Part shown: piece after piece, positions 50,663 through 62,938 of the stretch | How the letters are laid out: each line of letters starts with the position of its first letter | Numbering within the stretch: position 1 is the stretch's first letter | Assembly (NCBI RefSeq): GCF_025698545.1 | Contig: NC_068570.1 | Span: 1,736,001 to 1,800,000, forward strand | DNA from: Gossypium raimondii | Lineage: Eukaryota > Streptophyta > Magnoliopsida > Malvales > Malvaceae | DNA: 64,000 bases | Direction of reading: 5' to 3' | The notes under the pieces: generated by a model | What the model was told of the DNA's origin: nothing | The model's input: only the letters and a program-made list of their open reading frames with translations | Databases searched by the model: none | Program-made: the position numbers and the translations under genes

Positions 50663-52750
50663 GTTTTCCCTTATTCAATTGCATCAACACAACAAAGATA
50701 AAAAAAAAAAAACCCTTTGGATCAAATATTCTTCACTTGTCTTCAACATTAAATCTTGACAACTCTTGATTTAAGGCCAAGTCTCAAAGACTCTTGAAAC
50801 AAGATTAAATCTAGACTATCCTTAAATCGAATAAAATGATATATGTAGAGATTTTAATTCATAATTTTATTCCTACTCACCAACCACTGGGGCTTTGCAT
50901 TTTCTTGAGCCATTACTTTCACTTTTTTCTTTTCAAGTTGAAGTGGAAATAAAATTCCCTTTGTCATTGACAAGGCTATTTGGGAAGATAAAAGGGAAAC
51001 TGTTTGATAATTGACATCAATCAATGGTCTATTTCTAGCTTTTAGCTGCTAATTATTACTTCCCAATACCATTTTCCTTTCGTTTTAGTTAACTAAATGA
51101 TATAACTCCATTGTCATCTTCTATACTTTTGATGTGATTTGTGATTACTTTTTATTGCACATTCTTAAATATATTCACTTTTGACCCTTAAAAGTTTTAT
51201 AATTTAATCATTCATCCTAAGTTCCAATACTCCAGTCTTATTGAAATTTTTGTATGAATGAAGTGAAATGAAATTCGGGTTTATCATATACATGTATTAT
51301 TTTGAATTTCATCTTTCTACTTATGAAAATAAAGAAGTCTGTGCTTTACAAAAATTGAGAAGTTATTATAATGGTTGGTAAATATATGGACTTGAATTAT
51401 TGATTTTTTTGCAAATTTCATGCATATAAATTCTTAAAATCAACAATTTAATGGTAAAATTTAACGGTATTACCCAATTGAATTAAATACTTTCTTAATT
51501 TCCATAGAACATATTGAAAAATAAAATTCATAATTAAATCATTTTAGTTATTGCATATGAAAAGCAAAGTGTTTCTCAACATCTTTATGGTTTATCCCCT
51601 TGAATTGTGGCAATTATCTCTGGAATTATGGCCTAGACTTTTTGCCAACTATTACCAAACAAGATGATTACTCATAGTTTTTATATGTTCACTTATGAAG
51701 AATTAAGTAGCCCTCCCCCAAAAAGAACTTCAGTGGCAAGTGGGGCTTCTATAAATTGAGTTATTGGCTTTAATATGGTCACATCCACTCTAAATTTTCC
51801 TTAGTGCTTGGCTACCATTAAAAATGAAATTATATTTTTGTTTTTCTTATATTAGAATAGGATGTCTACAAAAGGTCAACATATTTATTTTTTTGGTGCT
51901 TTATTGGGTTTCCATGAATATGAAGGCCTCCCACTACTTTGGCATAATAAAATCAGAATCCCTGAAAATCACAAGTCCCCACCACTAAAATTTTTGAGTC
52001 TAGAGATCAGATAATGTCTAATGAGACAAAACTTCAACTAGAACGAAGAAAGTAAAAGTTATATGTATAATTGAGACATATTTTAGTTTCAACTATTGAT
52101 TATTTTGAATTTTTATTGAACTCAAGATTTAATGTCAATTAAAATTGTCATTCGATTGATCGAAACTAAACATATTTGATTATATTTTTATATATTTACT
52201 ATAAGGACTAAAATCAATTTTTTGAAGAATTTTAGGGATCCCCTCCCGAGATTAGACGATCCTCATTAAATACATTGCATTCATCTTCATTAAAGCACAC
52301 ACTTTTCAATGAATGTTGATTGTTCTACAGCGATATATCTTCATGCCAAGTTCTTAAGAGCTCTTTACAAACATGAAATCATTGCTTTTGCATAGAAATT
52401 CCAAGGTTTTACATGGAATTAACTCTAAGTTCGACAAATACTATAATAAAAAACCAAGTTCCTTAATTTCTTGGCACTTTTCTCAAACTTTTTCTTCAAC
52501 ATTCCCCTTTTTACTCTAGTTTCAAAGAGTCAAAAATTTGTTTTAGAGAACTAAAGATACCATGATATCAATATACTATTTCATAAATTTAAAAAAAAAT
52601 CTTAAATTTATCATTTATGAAGACAAAAATTAATTTTTGTTTTCATTTTTGCCCTTAATTATCACCTATTTTTTAATATAAATTTTTTTGTTGAAATCAA
52701 TATATTCATCCTTATGAAAAAGGGTATTTTAATAAAGAAAGATTTGTGGG
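50663..52750. other. Intergenic, no gene recognised
   Basis: AT-rich with no recognised coding or repeat structure. The last part should hold the promoter of the SPRY gene; no convincing TATA box was singled out. Confidence 0.45.
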
Positions 52751-52937
52751 TTGACATTTAATAAAGAAAATGGACCCAAAAAAAAAACTTACACCATAGC
52801 TCTCCCTTGCCTTTTCTTGAACCAGTCTTTTTACTCCAACGCTTGCTTTGCCGTCTCTTTCTCCTTTCTAGTTTTCCTTCTCCTTTTCTTCTACATTTTC
52901 CCAGAGAAAAAAAAAAACCCAATAAGACTTTGTAGTG

Positions 52938-55004
52938 ATGGTTGAATTGATGCATGTAACAGCAGCAGTGGTAATCATTGTTATTTTTTTGATCCTTTTG
53001 GTAGTGTTTATACTTAAGTGGTGTCTTCATAAAGAGAGTACTGAAGGTAAAGACATGGTTGCTGATCACCACTATGTTTTCCGACGTGGGGTGTCGGCAA
53101 AGCCATTGTTTAGTTGGTCTGATCATCCATCTCTCATCACAGATGCAGTTGAAAATGGATGGTCTAGATTTGGTTTCACACCCTACAACATATCATCATC
53201 AACAAGGTCATCAAGCTTGTTGGGATTATGTGCAGCTGTTGATTTTCTAAGAGGGAATGATGTTGAATTAAGTTGGGAAGTATGTCAAGGATCAGCTGAT
53301 TTCATGCAAAAGGTTAGGCTAAAATCTGGGTCATCCATGGCTGCAGCATCATCAGCTGTTATTAGAACAGCTTTGCCTTTACCAGGCCCACCTTTAGGGA
53401 ACACTGCTTTTCCTCAAGAAGCTTATTTTGAAATCAAGATTTTGTATTGCCATGGTGATGATGATAGTGGGAAGCTCAAGGAATTAGGTGAGAAAACAAA
53501 ATTGATCCATGAACATCAAGATTCCCACCATGTTATTAACAAGGTTGATGAATTAAAATCTGCAACTAAAGATGATGGAAAAGGTGAAGAACAAGTGATG
53601 TTATCAATGGGATTAACAGCAGGTGGTTCTCTTCCTTCGAAGCTTCCTGGTACTTATCCAGGTTCCATTGGTTTCAATTCAGATGGTTCGGTCTTTCTTG
53701 ACGGTAACTTTCTTTTTTCATCAACTTTCTATTTGGTAACTTCCATTTTTTAGATGATCAAATAAACCCCATTTATTTTATAATGTTAATCGAGATGAAA
53801 TAGTATCCGAAGGATGTCAAAAATTGAATAAATCTGTGAAGGTAATTGAAAAAAGGGTCCACTGCCACATGATCACGAATTATGTATTAAGACCACTTAA
53901 TCAGTTAATGATGCCACACTTTACTGCATGTGGAGTAACTGTGAAGCTATTGACTAAAAATGATGCATCAGTTTCATATAATTTATTGCAGTATTATGTG
54001 TACCAGTACATACCTACGTATCAAATTATAGGGGTTCAAATTTGTTGGTACTAAGTACCAATAAAGAGGAGAAGGTGAGTACAAGGCAGAGAGTCAATAA
54101 GGAAGAAAGGGAGTGAGGAAGAAGGGGAGAGTGACTCGGTCTCTTTTGTGCACTTGGGCTTATATAGGGATTTTAATTTTGTAAGATAATGCCACGTGAT
54201 GAGCCGTATGATTATACAGACAAGTCAGAGGTTAGTGATCAGAAGTCAGGTGTCAAACGGGGCACTGCTATTGTAGGTTGATTGTTGTTATAGTAAGTGT
54301 TCCGTGGTCCTATGTATGTCGTTAGACATGAGTGTCAAATGACAGGTGGGCTCACTTGTCCTTGGTTGAGGGGTTATAGGTAAATAGTCTTAGGCGAAGA
54401 GTGTCTAACTTACCAGATGAGCTCCAGGGTTCAATTTCTTAATTCTAAGTTGCTTGTTTATGCAACTTTAACTCATGGTTTACACTAATTTTCAGGAATT
54501 AAGCTTATTTTCGAATCCGAGAAAGAAGACTGGGGGAAACCAGGGAAAGTGATAGGTTGCGGTTTCAATCCGAAGCAAAAGAAAGTGTTTTTCACATTAG
54601 ACTCGGAGTTAGTACATGTAATAAACTGTAAGTCTGAGGAATTCGGGACACCTCTATATCCGACACTAGCAGCAAACGATGATGTTTTGGTTCTAGTTAA
54701 TTTCGGACAAAGTGCATTCGTTTACAGTCCGGCGAACGGGCAACGGACACCGAATCCATGCTTCATTGGCCCTGTGGTGAATTCCCCTGCTGCTGCAGCA
54801 GCTTTAGGGTACGAAGACAGCAAAGAGCTATTTTCAATGGGGAGAATTGATTCTCAATGGCTTAATAGATGCACAAATAAAGGCAGCCATAATAATTATG
54901 GGACAAATTGTTCAACAATGGAATTTGATGAAGAATCTGAGGCTGATTTGTTTGAAATTGTATTGGATAATCATAATGGAAGATCCCCTAACTTAGTTTT
55001 GTAG
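52938..55004 (+). CDS. Membrane-anchored SPRY-domain protein (2 exons)
   Basis: Exon 1 52938-53703, exon 2 54496-55004, intron 792 bp with GT..AG; 424 residues. ATG 52938 is chosen over an in-frame GTG just upstream. Residues 5-28 form a strong hydrophobic segment (AAVVIIVIFLILLVVF), a single N-terminal membrane anchor with a short lumenal or outer tail. A SPRY/B30.2-like domain spans about 160-330: EAYFEIKIL, GLTAGG, LPGTYPGSIGFNSDG, then FESEKEDWGKPGKVIGCGF. A charged, low-complexity insert (about 172-218) lies inside it. The last ~70 residues are acidic and unordered. An N-terminal anchor plus SPRY recalls fungal Ssh4/Ear1 ubiquitin-ligase adaptors; that parallel is inference. The intron centre (54040-54470) is less AT-rich and may be an inserted repeat. 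Confidence 0.9.
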
Positions 55005-55099
55005 CATGTGAAACTGAGATTTTGTTTGATTTTTTTGGAATGAGTGTGTGGGTTTTGGCGTTGAAAATTGAACTTGTTTTAGTTGTATAGTTTTTAATT

Positions 55100-56700
55100 G
55101 GAGTTTGGTAGATTGCAAATGCTTCAATTCTCTGCTTAGATATACAAATATTAACATGCGATCTATGGTTTGAATTAGTCGAATTATGATTTAATTATCT
55201 CTGAAATACTCTGATTTTTTTTAAATATTGTGAAAAATACAAGTATTTACTGCAGAGAAAAAAATTTGTCAATTAAAATAAACTGAAAGAAGATAATTGT
55301 TTAATGGGTGTCGCCGGTGAGAATTAAAAAAAATAGGTGAAATAAAAAAGAAAATTGAAAAGAGACAGTTGAAATAAATAAATAAATAACCGAAAAAAAA
55401 TAAATGAAAAGCCCGTGATTAATGCTTGCTTCATAGGTAATTATCGTACTAGCACCATACATTTTTCAATTTTCTAATTTGTTTGTGTTTAGTTTTCTTT
55501 TCATTTCCCCTTTATTTTTTTCCATCTTTTTTCTATTTCAACTGTTTTTCTTCAGCATTTTTTTTTCGGTTTCACCTTTTTTAAAAAAAAAATTTCCACC
55601 AATGCTGCCTAACACCAGCAGCACCCATTAAAAAATTATTTTTAAATACATACGGGTGTTGCCTAATACAGTGGAGGCACAAAAAATATTCTTTCTTTTT
55701 TTTTAAATTTGGTGATTGAGTGATGATTAAAAGAAAAAAAAAGTAGTACCGTCAGTATGTCAAATTACACGTTGGGTGCTCTTAAAAACAATCTATTTCC
55801 ATAAATAACTTTTCGCTATCCCATTTTTATAATTAATTAATTTTTTATATTATTTTTATATTAAAAAAAAAAACCTAAACATCCTAACGTGAGAGACTTG
55901 TGCACGTTTTGATCAACAATTCAATTTTAAAAAAAAATGAATACAGGAATAAAGAAATAAAGTAAAGCAGAGAAATTCGTCGGCTGAGATGCCAAATGCC
56001 GTTAAATGTGCATTAAAAATAAGTTGAATATTTATCCATGGATTCAGCTAACAAAACCAGTGCGAAGTCAAATTTATTTTCCATCAACAGAATGTTTGAT
56101 GAATAATTCGTTTTTTTATTATTATTTATGTTTATTTATTAAATTAAATAAATGAATATAAACAAAATTTTGAGGTTTTCGTCTATTGTTCCGTTAATAT
56201 ATATTAATAAAATTATTTTGATTTGTATTTTTTATTTATAATATAATTATTAATATTTATATTTAATTATTTTATATCTAAAAACAATATATGTTTATTT
56301 ATTGTTTGTTTGTTTATTTATTTTTCATGAACATTGTTCGTAAACATGTTCAATTATATGTTCACGAACATGTTTGATAACATGAACATTAAACAAACGA
56401 ACATTAAGATTCATAATTTTAAATAAATGAACACAAATAAAAATTTTGAGATTCTTAACGAACACGAACCGAACACAAACAAAATTGAAATTAAACAAAC
56501 GAATATGAACGAATAGAAGTTCGTTCATTCAAGCTCGATTCATTTATAACCCTAGTTGTAAATATGTGTGTACTTTATTGGATGAATCATTTTAAATCTG
56601 GTGCATTAAAAAAATAGTTTCAAAAAAATTTGAGAGGTCTCTGTTTTTTAACATGTTATATATCCAAGCTATCATGTGATAGATGTACTATATAACAGGT
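55100..56700. other. Intergenic; ACGAAC-type repeat at ~56140-56545
   Basis: No gene. From about 56140 to 56545 the sequence uses words such as GTTCGTAAACATGTTC and GAACATGTTTG on both strands, ending near TAACCCTAG. This self-complementary pattern looks like a small degraded dispersed element. Confidence 0.4.
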
Positions 56701-56739
56701 TATATATACAAGTGGAGGTGCACACATCATGTTACAACA

Positions 56740-57420
56740 AATGTTGATAGAACAACCACACCTAAGCCTGCTAAAGAGAAGTATACTATCACAGAAGGAA
56801 GGGTACACATTACAACTCAAAAGCCTTGAATGCAATTTTCAATCAAACAATCAAAATCATTTCTATGTGTAAATCTGTCAAAGATGCTTGGACACTTCTT
56901 TAAGATCAACATGAAGGTAATGTATCAATTCGTATGTCCGAGCTCTAGATCTTTTCTTTCAAGTTTAGAAATTTAAGAATGGATGAAGAATAATTTTGTT
57001 TTTTTTATCTTTGAAAGAAAGGTTCATTATAAAAGTTATTACAATCGAAGAAATTAAAAATGATACCACTTCCAAACTTGACGAGTTCATATGTTCACTT
57101 GCAACTTTTGAATTGGATTAAGAAGAATCTAAAATGTAGAAGGTGAAAGATGAAAAGAACATTGCTTTTAATGTCTAAATTGTGGTTACAACGTACACCT
57201 GATTCAACAATTACTTCTATTGTTGAACTTGGAGAGAAGCTAGTCTTACTCACTAAGAACTTCAATAGAGTATGCAAAACTTTTTGAAGAAAGAAGATAT
57301 GAGAAGAATATCAACCGAGACAAAGGGAAAATCTTGTTGAAAGAAGATGCACCATCTCCAAAGAAGATGAGAATTGAAAGCCATGAATGTGGAGGTTTTG
57401 GACATCAAGAAGAAACAAAA
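56740..57420 (+). pseudogene. Degenerate Copia gag remnant
   Basis: Read on the plus strand with frame changes, it shows the UBN2-type gag pattern: ALNAIFNQTIKIISMCKSVKDAW, then QHEGNVSIRMSELQ, FRNLRMDEE, and a broken zinc knuckle HECGGFGH near 57383. Many stops and no pol. No LTRs were recognised. Confidence 0.65.
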
Positions 57421-58109
57421 ATATTTCACTTAGTGGTTAAAAAAACCTCTCATAAAAAGAGCAAAAAAAAAAAATCAAATATGCTCTCATGAAAAATTTA
57501 CATCAAATTGAGAAGTGAAAATTTAATCAATTAAGCCCCTGTTAATGTTGACCATGTTTAACCGTTAAATTTTGTTGATGTGGCTGATGGAGCAAGCAGA
57601 TGGTGGAACGTGGCATCCATGTGTACCTAATAGCATGGTATTTTGCCACATCAACAAATATTTAAATAAAAAATAAAAATTATAAAAATATATTAATTTT
57701 TAATAATTATTTCAAAAAAATACAGGCTAAACAAATTAATAAATAAAAAATTTAAAAAATTATTAATAATTATAAAAAATTTAAAAAATATTACGAATTA
57801 TAAGAAAGGTTCATCTTAAACCAAGCTTTTAATTAATTATTAGGTACAAAGCCTTTATGCTTTCTGGGTTTGGGTCTTCGGGTATTAACAGGCCTTTATA
57901 TGATGTGCCCATGAATCATTGAAGAACTTTCCAATTAACCAAAACTAATAAAACATTGCCCACCATTATTGTATTTCTTCTTTATTTAGGGAAAACAATA
58001 TTGTTTCTCAAGTTGTTCATGCAAATTACCACAAACATAGCCTACCATTGCCGTGTTTAATCTGTTTTTAGAGTTAGTTTATTGTTAATATTAAAACCTA
58101 CTTCTAAAA

Positions 58110-58110
<1 letters not shown>

Positions 58111-58144
<34 letters not shown>

Positions 58145-58146
58145 CA
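58111..58146. repeat. (CA)n(TA)n microsatellite before the UGT gene
   Basis: About 12 CA units followed by 6 TA units. The TA part lies about 110 bp upstream of the UGT ATG and may double as its TATA region. Likely length-polymorphic. Confidence 0.9.
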
Positions 58147-58255
58147 CCCTTTACCCTTTGAATTTTGATATAAGAGTTTGATTACACATTTCAAACAAAA
58201 AGAAGGAGAAAAAGCTTCAAATTTGGCAAACAAGAGAAAAGCTTATCATCATAAC

Positions 58256-59764
58256 ATGGGAAGCGATGGAAATCAAATACATGCAATGTTTTTTCCTTAC
58301 ATGGCACCTGGTCACATGATGCCAATGGTGGACATGGCGAGGATGTTTGCTGCTTTCGGCGCTAAGGTCACCATTATCATCACAACCATGAATGCCCTTC
58401 GCATAAAAAACGTCATTGATCGAGATGTTAAATTAGGTCGAGACATTACACTTGAAATCATCTCATTACCTTCCACTGAGGTTGGATTGCCCGAAGGTTG
58501 CGAGAACGTGGTTTCAGCCCCAACCCCAGAAATGTCCATAAAGCTCTTCCATGCCATCGAATTGCTTCAACCCAAAATAAAAAAGCTGTTCAGTGATCTC
58601 CACCCTGACTGCATAGTCTCTGATTCTCTTTGTCCGTGGACTCTGGATATTGCCAATGAGCTTGGCATTGCAAGGATTGCCTTCAATGGAAGCGGATTCT
58701 TTAACCTTTGTCTCTTGGAGAATATTACACTTTATGAGCCTCATAAGAGCATCGAGTCGGAGACTGAAACATTCGTTGTTCCAGGACTGCCTCATGAAGT
58801 GAAACTCACTAGATCACAGTTGCCAGACATTGTTAAAGCCAAAAATAAATTCTCTGAGTTATTCGATAAGTTAAGAGAATCCCAGAGGAAGAGCTTTGGG
58901 GTGTTGATGAACAGTTTTTATGAGCTAGAGCCTGGTTATGCAGATCATTGTAGGAATGTTTTAGGAATCAAAGCATGGCATATTGGCCCCGTTTCTCTGG
59001 TCAATAGAGACACTGTTGATAAAGTTGATAGAGGTGAAAAAACATCAATTTCGAAGCACGACTGCATTAATTGGCTTGATTGCAAAAAACCCAGATCTGT
59101 TCTTTACATCTGCTTTGGAAGCTTAACTAGATTCAACAAAAAACAAACAACGGAGATTGCTTATGCACTCGAAGCTTCGGGCCATCCATTCATTTGGGTT
59201 GTTGGGAAAGTGTTAAAAACAAGCAACGGTGAGTTCGAAGATGAAGAGCAAGAGCTATGGTTGCCACAAGGATTTGAGGACAAAAACGGGCAAGGTTTAC
59301 TTATTAGAGGGTGGGCACCTCAAGTGTTGATACTCGAACATGAAGCCATTGGAGGCTTCTTAACACATTGTGGGTGGAACTCGATACTCGAAGGGATTGT
59401 TGCAGGTGTACCCTTCATCACATGGCCGATTTTCGCCGAGCAATTCTACAATGAAAAGCTGGTGACTCAAGTGCTGAATTTGGGAGTATCAATTGGCAAC
59501 GAGGTGTGGAAAGCATGGGCAACGGAGGATTCACTAGTGATAAAAAGTGGGGATGATATTCTCATGACGATTAATGCAGTGATGGGGGATACTGAGGAGG
59601 CAATTGATATGAACAAAAGAGCTAAAAAACTTGGGGAATTAGCAAAGAAAGCTGTTGAAGAAGGCCATTCATCTTATAATGATTTGAAACGTTTGATTGA
59701 GGATATCAAAATGCACAGAATATCAAAAAGTAATGGAGTTATCAAAAATTCTGGCCATGCTTGA
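58256..59764 (+). CDS. UDP-glycosyltransferase, UGT73-type
   Basis: 502 residues, single exon; the first ATG is 58256 (MGSDGNQIHAMFF), the open frame upstream having no ATG. Catalytic His 20 lies in PYMAPGHMMP and its partner Asp 123 in CIVSDSLCPW. The PSPG sugar-donor box covers 353-396 (WAPQVLILEHEAIGGFL ... FAEQ), 44 residues, with HCGWNS and a final Gln 396, which favours UDP-glucose. Overall pattern (GHMMPM, NSFYELEP, PSPG) fits plant family 1 UGTs of the UGT73 group, which glucosylate flavonoids, coumarins, terpenoids or hormones in the cytosol. The acceptor cannot be told from sequence. All key residues are intact. A gag-only retroelement lies 200 bp downstream. Confidence 0.94.
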   Translation: MGSDGNQIHAMFFPYMAPGHMMPMVDMARMFAAFGAKVTIIITTMNALRIKNVIDRDVKLGRDITLEIISLPSTEVGLPEGCENVVSAPTPEMSIKLFHAIELLQPKIKKLFSDLHPDCIVSDSLCPWTLDIANELGIARIAFNGSGFFNLCLLENITLYEPHKSIESETETFVVPGLPHEVKLTRSQLPDIVKAKNKFSELFDKLRESQRKSFGVLMNSFYELEPGYADHCRNVLGIKAWHIGPVSLVNRDTVDKVDRGEKTSISKHDCINWLDCKKPRSVLYICFGSLTRFNKKQTTEIAYALEASGHPFIWVVGKVLKTSNGEFEDEEQELWLPQGFEDKNGQGLLIRGWAPQVLILEHEAIGGFLTHCGWNSILEGIVAGVPFITWPIFAEQFYNEKLVTQVLNLGVSIGNEVWKAWATEDSLVIKSGDDILMTINAVMGDTEEAIDMNKRAKKLGELAKKAVEEGHSSYNDLKRLIEDIKMHRISKSNGVIKNSGHA

Positions 59765-59785
59765 AGAACTACCAAGTTTTCTAAT

Positions 59786-59935
59786 GCTCTTATGGTAAAT
59801 AGTTGATTTGAGTCTACATATTGATTATTCATCCGCTATACATATGTAAAAAAGAAGAAGATTTGAGCTATTTGTATTTTATAAAGAAATATGTGGTAAA
59901 TAGTTGATTTGAGTCTACATGGTGATTATTTTTCT
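59786..59935. repeat. Direct repeat in the UGT 3' flank
   Basis: ATGGTAAATAGTTGATTTGA (with about 20 more matching bases) occurs at about 59793 and again at about 59891, 98 bp apart. Probably a local duplication within the UGT 3' UTR. Confidence 0.7.
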
Positions 59936-59963
59936 TGTGTTGTGCGTTTCATATTCTTGTTTA

Positions 59964-60391
59964 TGTTAGGGATCGACCTGATTAAGCAACAAGTAACAAA
60001 AATAGCAGAATAAATTGAGAAATTGAACACACAAATTTAACGTGGAAAAACCCCTCCAAAGAGGATAAAAAACTACGAGCAAAGATAATTTTACTATAAT
60101 GGCAAAAGAATGAAGAGTACAAAAGATGGAGATAAAACTAAACCCAAACCCCGAAAATAAAGAACCCTCAAAACGTAAACACAAAATTATCTAAATGTGT
60201 TATGAGTTCTAATCTCTAAATGGGGTGTTTTTTTTTAATGTTTGTAAAAGAGCCTATTTATAGGCTAAATTCATATGTCAAATAATAATAAAATAATCTA
60301 AACTAATCAGTGTTTGATTGAAACAAATAAACAGAGTTTAACTAGAAGATTATTTCTCAAATTTAACTGAAAATAAGAGTCATACTTAACA
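59964..60391 (-). repeat. 3' LTR of the gag-only element (428 bp)
   Basis: TGTTAGGGATCG to CTTAACA on the plus strand. Compared with 61911-62362 it lacks about 20 bp near 60120 and shows scattered substitutions. The two are clearly more diverged than the Copia pair at 4738/9235. Confidence 0.92.
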
Positions 60392-60449
60392 AATCTCCAC
60401 CTTGACTCATATTTCTACAACGCCATCTTTGCCAAAGCCCGCCACGAGC

Positions 60450-61863
60450 CTATCTTGAATTATGCAGGGAATTAACTGAGTCGAATTTGTGCTTAGAAAC
60501 TGGAAGACTTCTAGCCTTCGACTTGTACACTGCCAAATCAAAATTAATCCGGGTCTGATTTTCACGAACACAGTGCCCTAACTTTTCACAACCTGCATCC
60601 AAAAGAGAACCTCTCTTCAACGAAGCGATCATACATTTTTCCCTCCTATGACCAAGTTGCCTCCGCTTCAAACGAGTTGACTTCGACTCTGTAACGGACG
60701 AGGGACGTCCGATTTCACCGGTCACTGTAGAACTTTCCAGAATATAAAGACTGTCAGTTCTTTTACCTTTTAACAAAACGAAAGCTCCACGAGATACTTT
60801 AATACCGCTTGACTCGATGTTGATTCTACATCTTTTCAAGTCTAAAATACTCAAGGAGATGATATTCTTTCGTAAATCAGGTACATACCTAACATCTGAG
60901 AGTGTCATAATCGTCCCATCGTGTATCCTAATTTTAACAGTACCAATACCAATTACCTTACTAGATGAATTGTTTCCCATGCGCACAACTCCACCTTCAA
61001 CCGAACTGTATGTGGAGAACCATTCTCTATTGGGACACATGTGGAAAGAACATCCCGAATCTAGGATCCACTCGGACATGAGCTTAGAGTTATCGCTCGT
61101 TGACACTAACAAGAAATCATCACTGCTTTCATCGATCAAATTAGCACTAGCTACATCTTCCTCGTTACTCTCAGCAACTCTTTTATTTCGCAGTTTATAA
61201 CAATCTGCTTTGACGTGACCTAACTTTTTACAATAGCGACACCTTTTGTCTCGTTTCTTTGATGCTATCAAAACGGAAGTTTGCCTATTTGCCTTGCTAT
61301 CCAAGTAAAGCTCATTGTCGAGTTTGTCTCTACTCAACAAATGACCATTCACATCTTCGAACGAGAGTTTGTCTCTGCCATAAATCAGGGTCTCCCTGAA
61401 AGACTTGTATGAAGGGGGTAAAGAGCACAATAATAGCATAGCTTGATCTTCATCATCAATATGAACCTCTCTTTAAATCATTTAAAAGAGTAATGAATTC
61501 ACTGATGTGATCTCTAAGAAGCTCACCTTTGTTCATGCGAAACGTAAATAGACGTTGTTTCAACACTAAACAGTTAGCCATAGACTTAGTCGCATAAAGA
61601 GTTTCTAACCTTTTCTACAAGGCAGATGAGGTCTTCTCCATCAATACCTTCTGCAATACCATATTCGCGAGGCACAACTGGATTGCAGACAAGGCCTTTT
61701 CATCAAGCTCTTCCCATTCTGTTTTATTTAGATTCTCAAGTTTTTTTCCGGTAACAACCTTTTTTAAATCGGATTGAACTAGAATTGCCATCATCCGGAC
61801 TTGCCACAGATTGAAATTTGTCTCACCATCGAACTTCTCAATTTCAAACCTTGTTGTTGCCAT
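60450..61863 (-). pseudogene. Gag-protease polyprotein of the gag-only element, interrupted
   Basis: Starts at ATG 61861-61863 (MATTRFEIEKFDGETNFNLW), a typical Copia gag N-terminus, and stops at 61615. The frame resumes at about 61439 and runs to a stop at 60450. In the second part: zinc knuckle CRYCKKLGHVKADC near 61195-61235, protease motif ILDSGCSFHM near 61030, then SDVRYVPDLRKNIISLS and a degenerate pre-integrase stretch. About 60 codons between the two frames (61440-61614) are readable only with frame changes. No integrase or RT follows. Confidence 0.85.
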
Positions 61864-61896
61864 ATTTGAATGGGTTGATCTATGAAAATTAAACTA

Positions 61897-61908
61897 GCTC
61901 TGATACCA
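61897..61908 (-). other. Primer-binding site of the gag-only element
   Basis: TGGTATCAGAGC on the minus strand, two bases from the 5' LTR edge. Identical to the site at 9223-9234. Confidence 0.9.
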
Positions 61909-61910
61909 CT

Positions 61911-62362
61911 TATTAGGGATCGACCTGATTAAGCAACAAGTAACAAAAATAGTGGAATAAATTGAGAAATTGAACACACAAATTTAACGTAGAAAAACCC
62001 CTCCAAAGAGGATAAAAAACCACGAGCAAAGATAATTTTACTATAATGGCAAAAGAATGAAGATAAAATATGGAGATAAAACTAAATATTTTACAAAATA
62101 TGGAGATAAAACTAAACCCAAACTCCGAAAATAAAGAATCCTCAAAACGTAAATACAAAATTCTCTAAATGTGTTATGAGTTCTAATCTCTAAATGGGGT
62201 TTTTTTTTAAAGTTGTAAAAGAGCCTATTTATAGGCTAAATTCATATGTCAAATAATAATAAAATAATCTAAACTAATCAGTGTTTGATTGAAACAAATA
62301 AACAGAGTTTAACTAGAAGATTATTTCTCAAATTTAACTGAAAATAGGAGTCATACTTAACA
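61911..62362 (-). repeat. 5' LTR of the gag-only element (452 bp)
   Basis: Matches 59964-60391; its inner end reads TATTAGGG instead of TGTTAGGG, so the terminal dinucleotide is mutated. Contains GCCTATTTATAGG, a TATA motif on the minus strand. Confidence 0.92.
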
Positions 62363-62719
62363 GTTTGATTGGTGATAAACTTGTTTGAGTAGAGTTGAGA
62401 GTGATATTTGGTGTTTATTGATTGTGGTTTTGTTCTCTATTGTGACGGTATGAATTTGGCTTGTAAGGGGTTATGAGTTTTAGCCGATAGAGATAAATTG
62501 TTACGGTTGTTTGATTTAGTGATTGAATAAGAGTATATTTTAAGTAAGGCTTCACAGACGTAGGACTTTTGTGTCTAAACTACGTTAACAAATATTGGTT
62601 TTGTCGTTTCTTCTTCCTCTCTTGTTTCCTGATAAGTTCAATTTTTGTTCTATTTATCGTTGCAACGAATTCTAGGCATAGTAGAATTTATCATATTTGC
62701 CGGCTAATTTTGTTTCAAT

Positions 62720-62938
62720 TGGCATTAGAACTTTCCTTTATAAGGCACTTGAAGAGGATCCAATGATAAGTTTGAAACTATGGAACCTATGAGAGAAGAA
62801 ATTTTGGTATCTCGGGCTCCGCTTCTAGTAGGCCCTTTAAATTACGTTTATCGGAAACCTCATATGAAGGCGTTTATCATGTCTGATGATGTTGCTGCTT
62901 GGGAGGCAATTGAAGAAGGCTGGGTACGCAGCCAATAG
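62720..62938 (+). pseudogene. 5' piece of another Copia element (PBS and gag start)
   Basis: A degraded initiator tRNA-Met site TGGCATTAGAAC (62720-62731) follows a likely LTR end. A frame then opens at ATG 62780 (MEPMREEILVSRAPLLVGPL) and reads like a Copia gag start (NYVYRKPHMKAFIMSDD..AWEAIEEGW) until TAG 62936-62938. The rest of the element is missing. Orientation is opposite to the neighbouring gag-only element. Confidence 0.6.

Larger units (their letters stand above)
59964..62362 (-). mobile_element. Non-autonomous Copia-type element with gag and protease only (TR-GAG-like)
   Basis: Two LTRs (59964-60391 and 61911-62362) bracket a 1.5 kb interior. The initiator tRNA-Met primer-binding site TGGTATCAGAGC (minus, 61897-61908) lies next to the right LTR. 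A polypurine stretch AAGGTGGAGATT (minus, 60392-60403) abuts the left LTR. Flanks GTTTA (59959-59963) and GTTTG (62363-62367) look like a target duplication with one change. Internally there is gag with a zinc knuckle, then an aspartic protease region, a short degenerate pre-integrase part, and nothing else: integrase, reverse transcriptase and RNase H are missing. Plant elements with this layout are known as TR-GAGs and depend on full elements in trans. Confidence 0.92.

Noticed and set aside
52758-53126. 122-residue minus-strand frame over the SPRY start
   Set aside because: It overlaps the start of the SPRY gene in antisense, is low complexity, and lacks homology.
58178-58255. N-terminal extension of the UGT frame
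   Set aside because: It would need a TTG start; the first ATG (58256) gives the normal UGT N-terminus.
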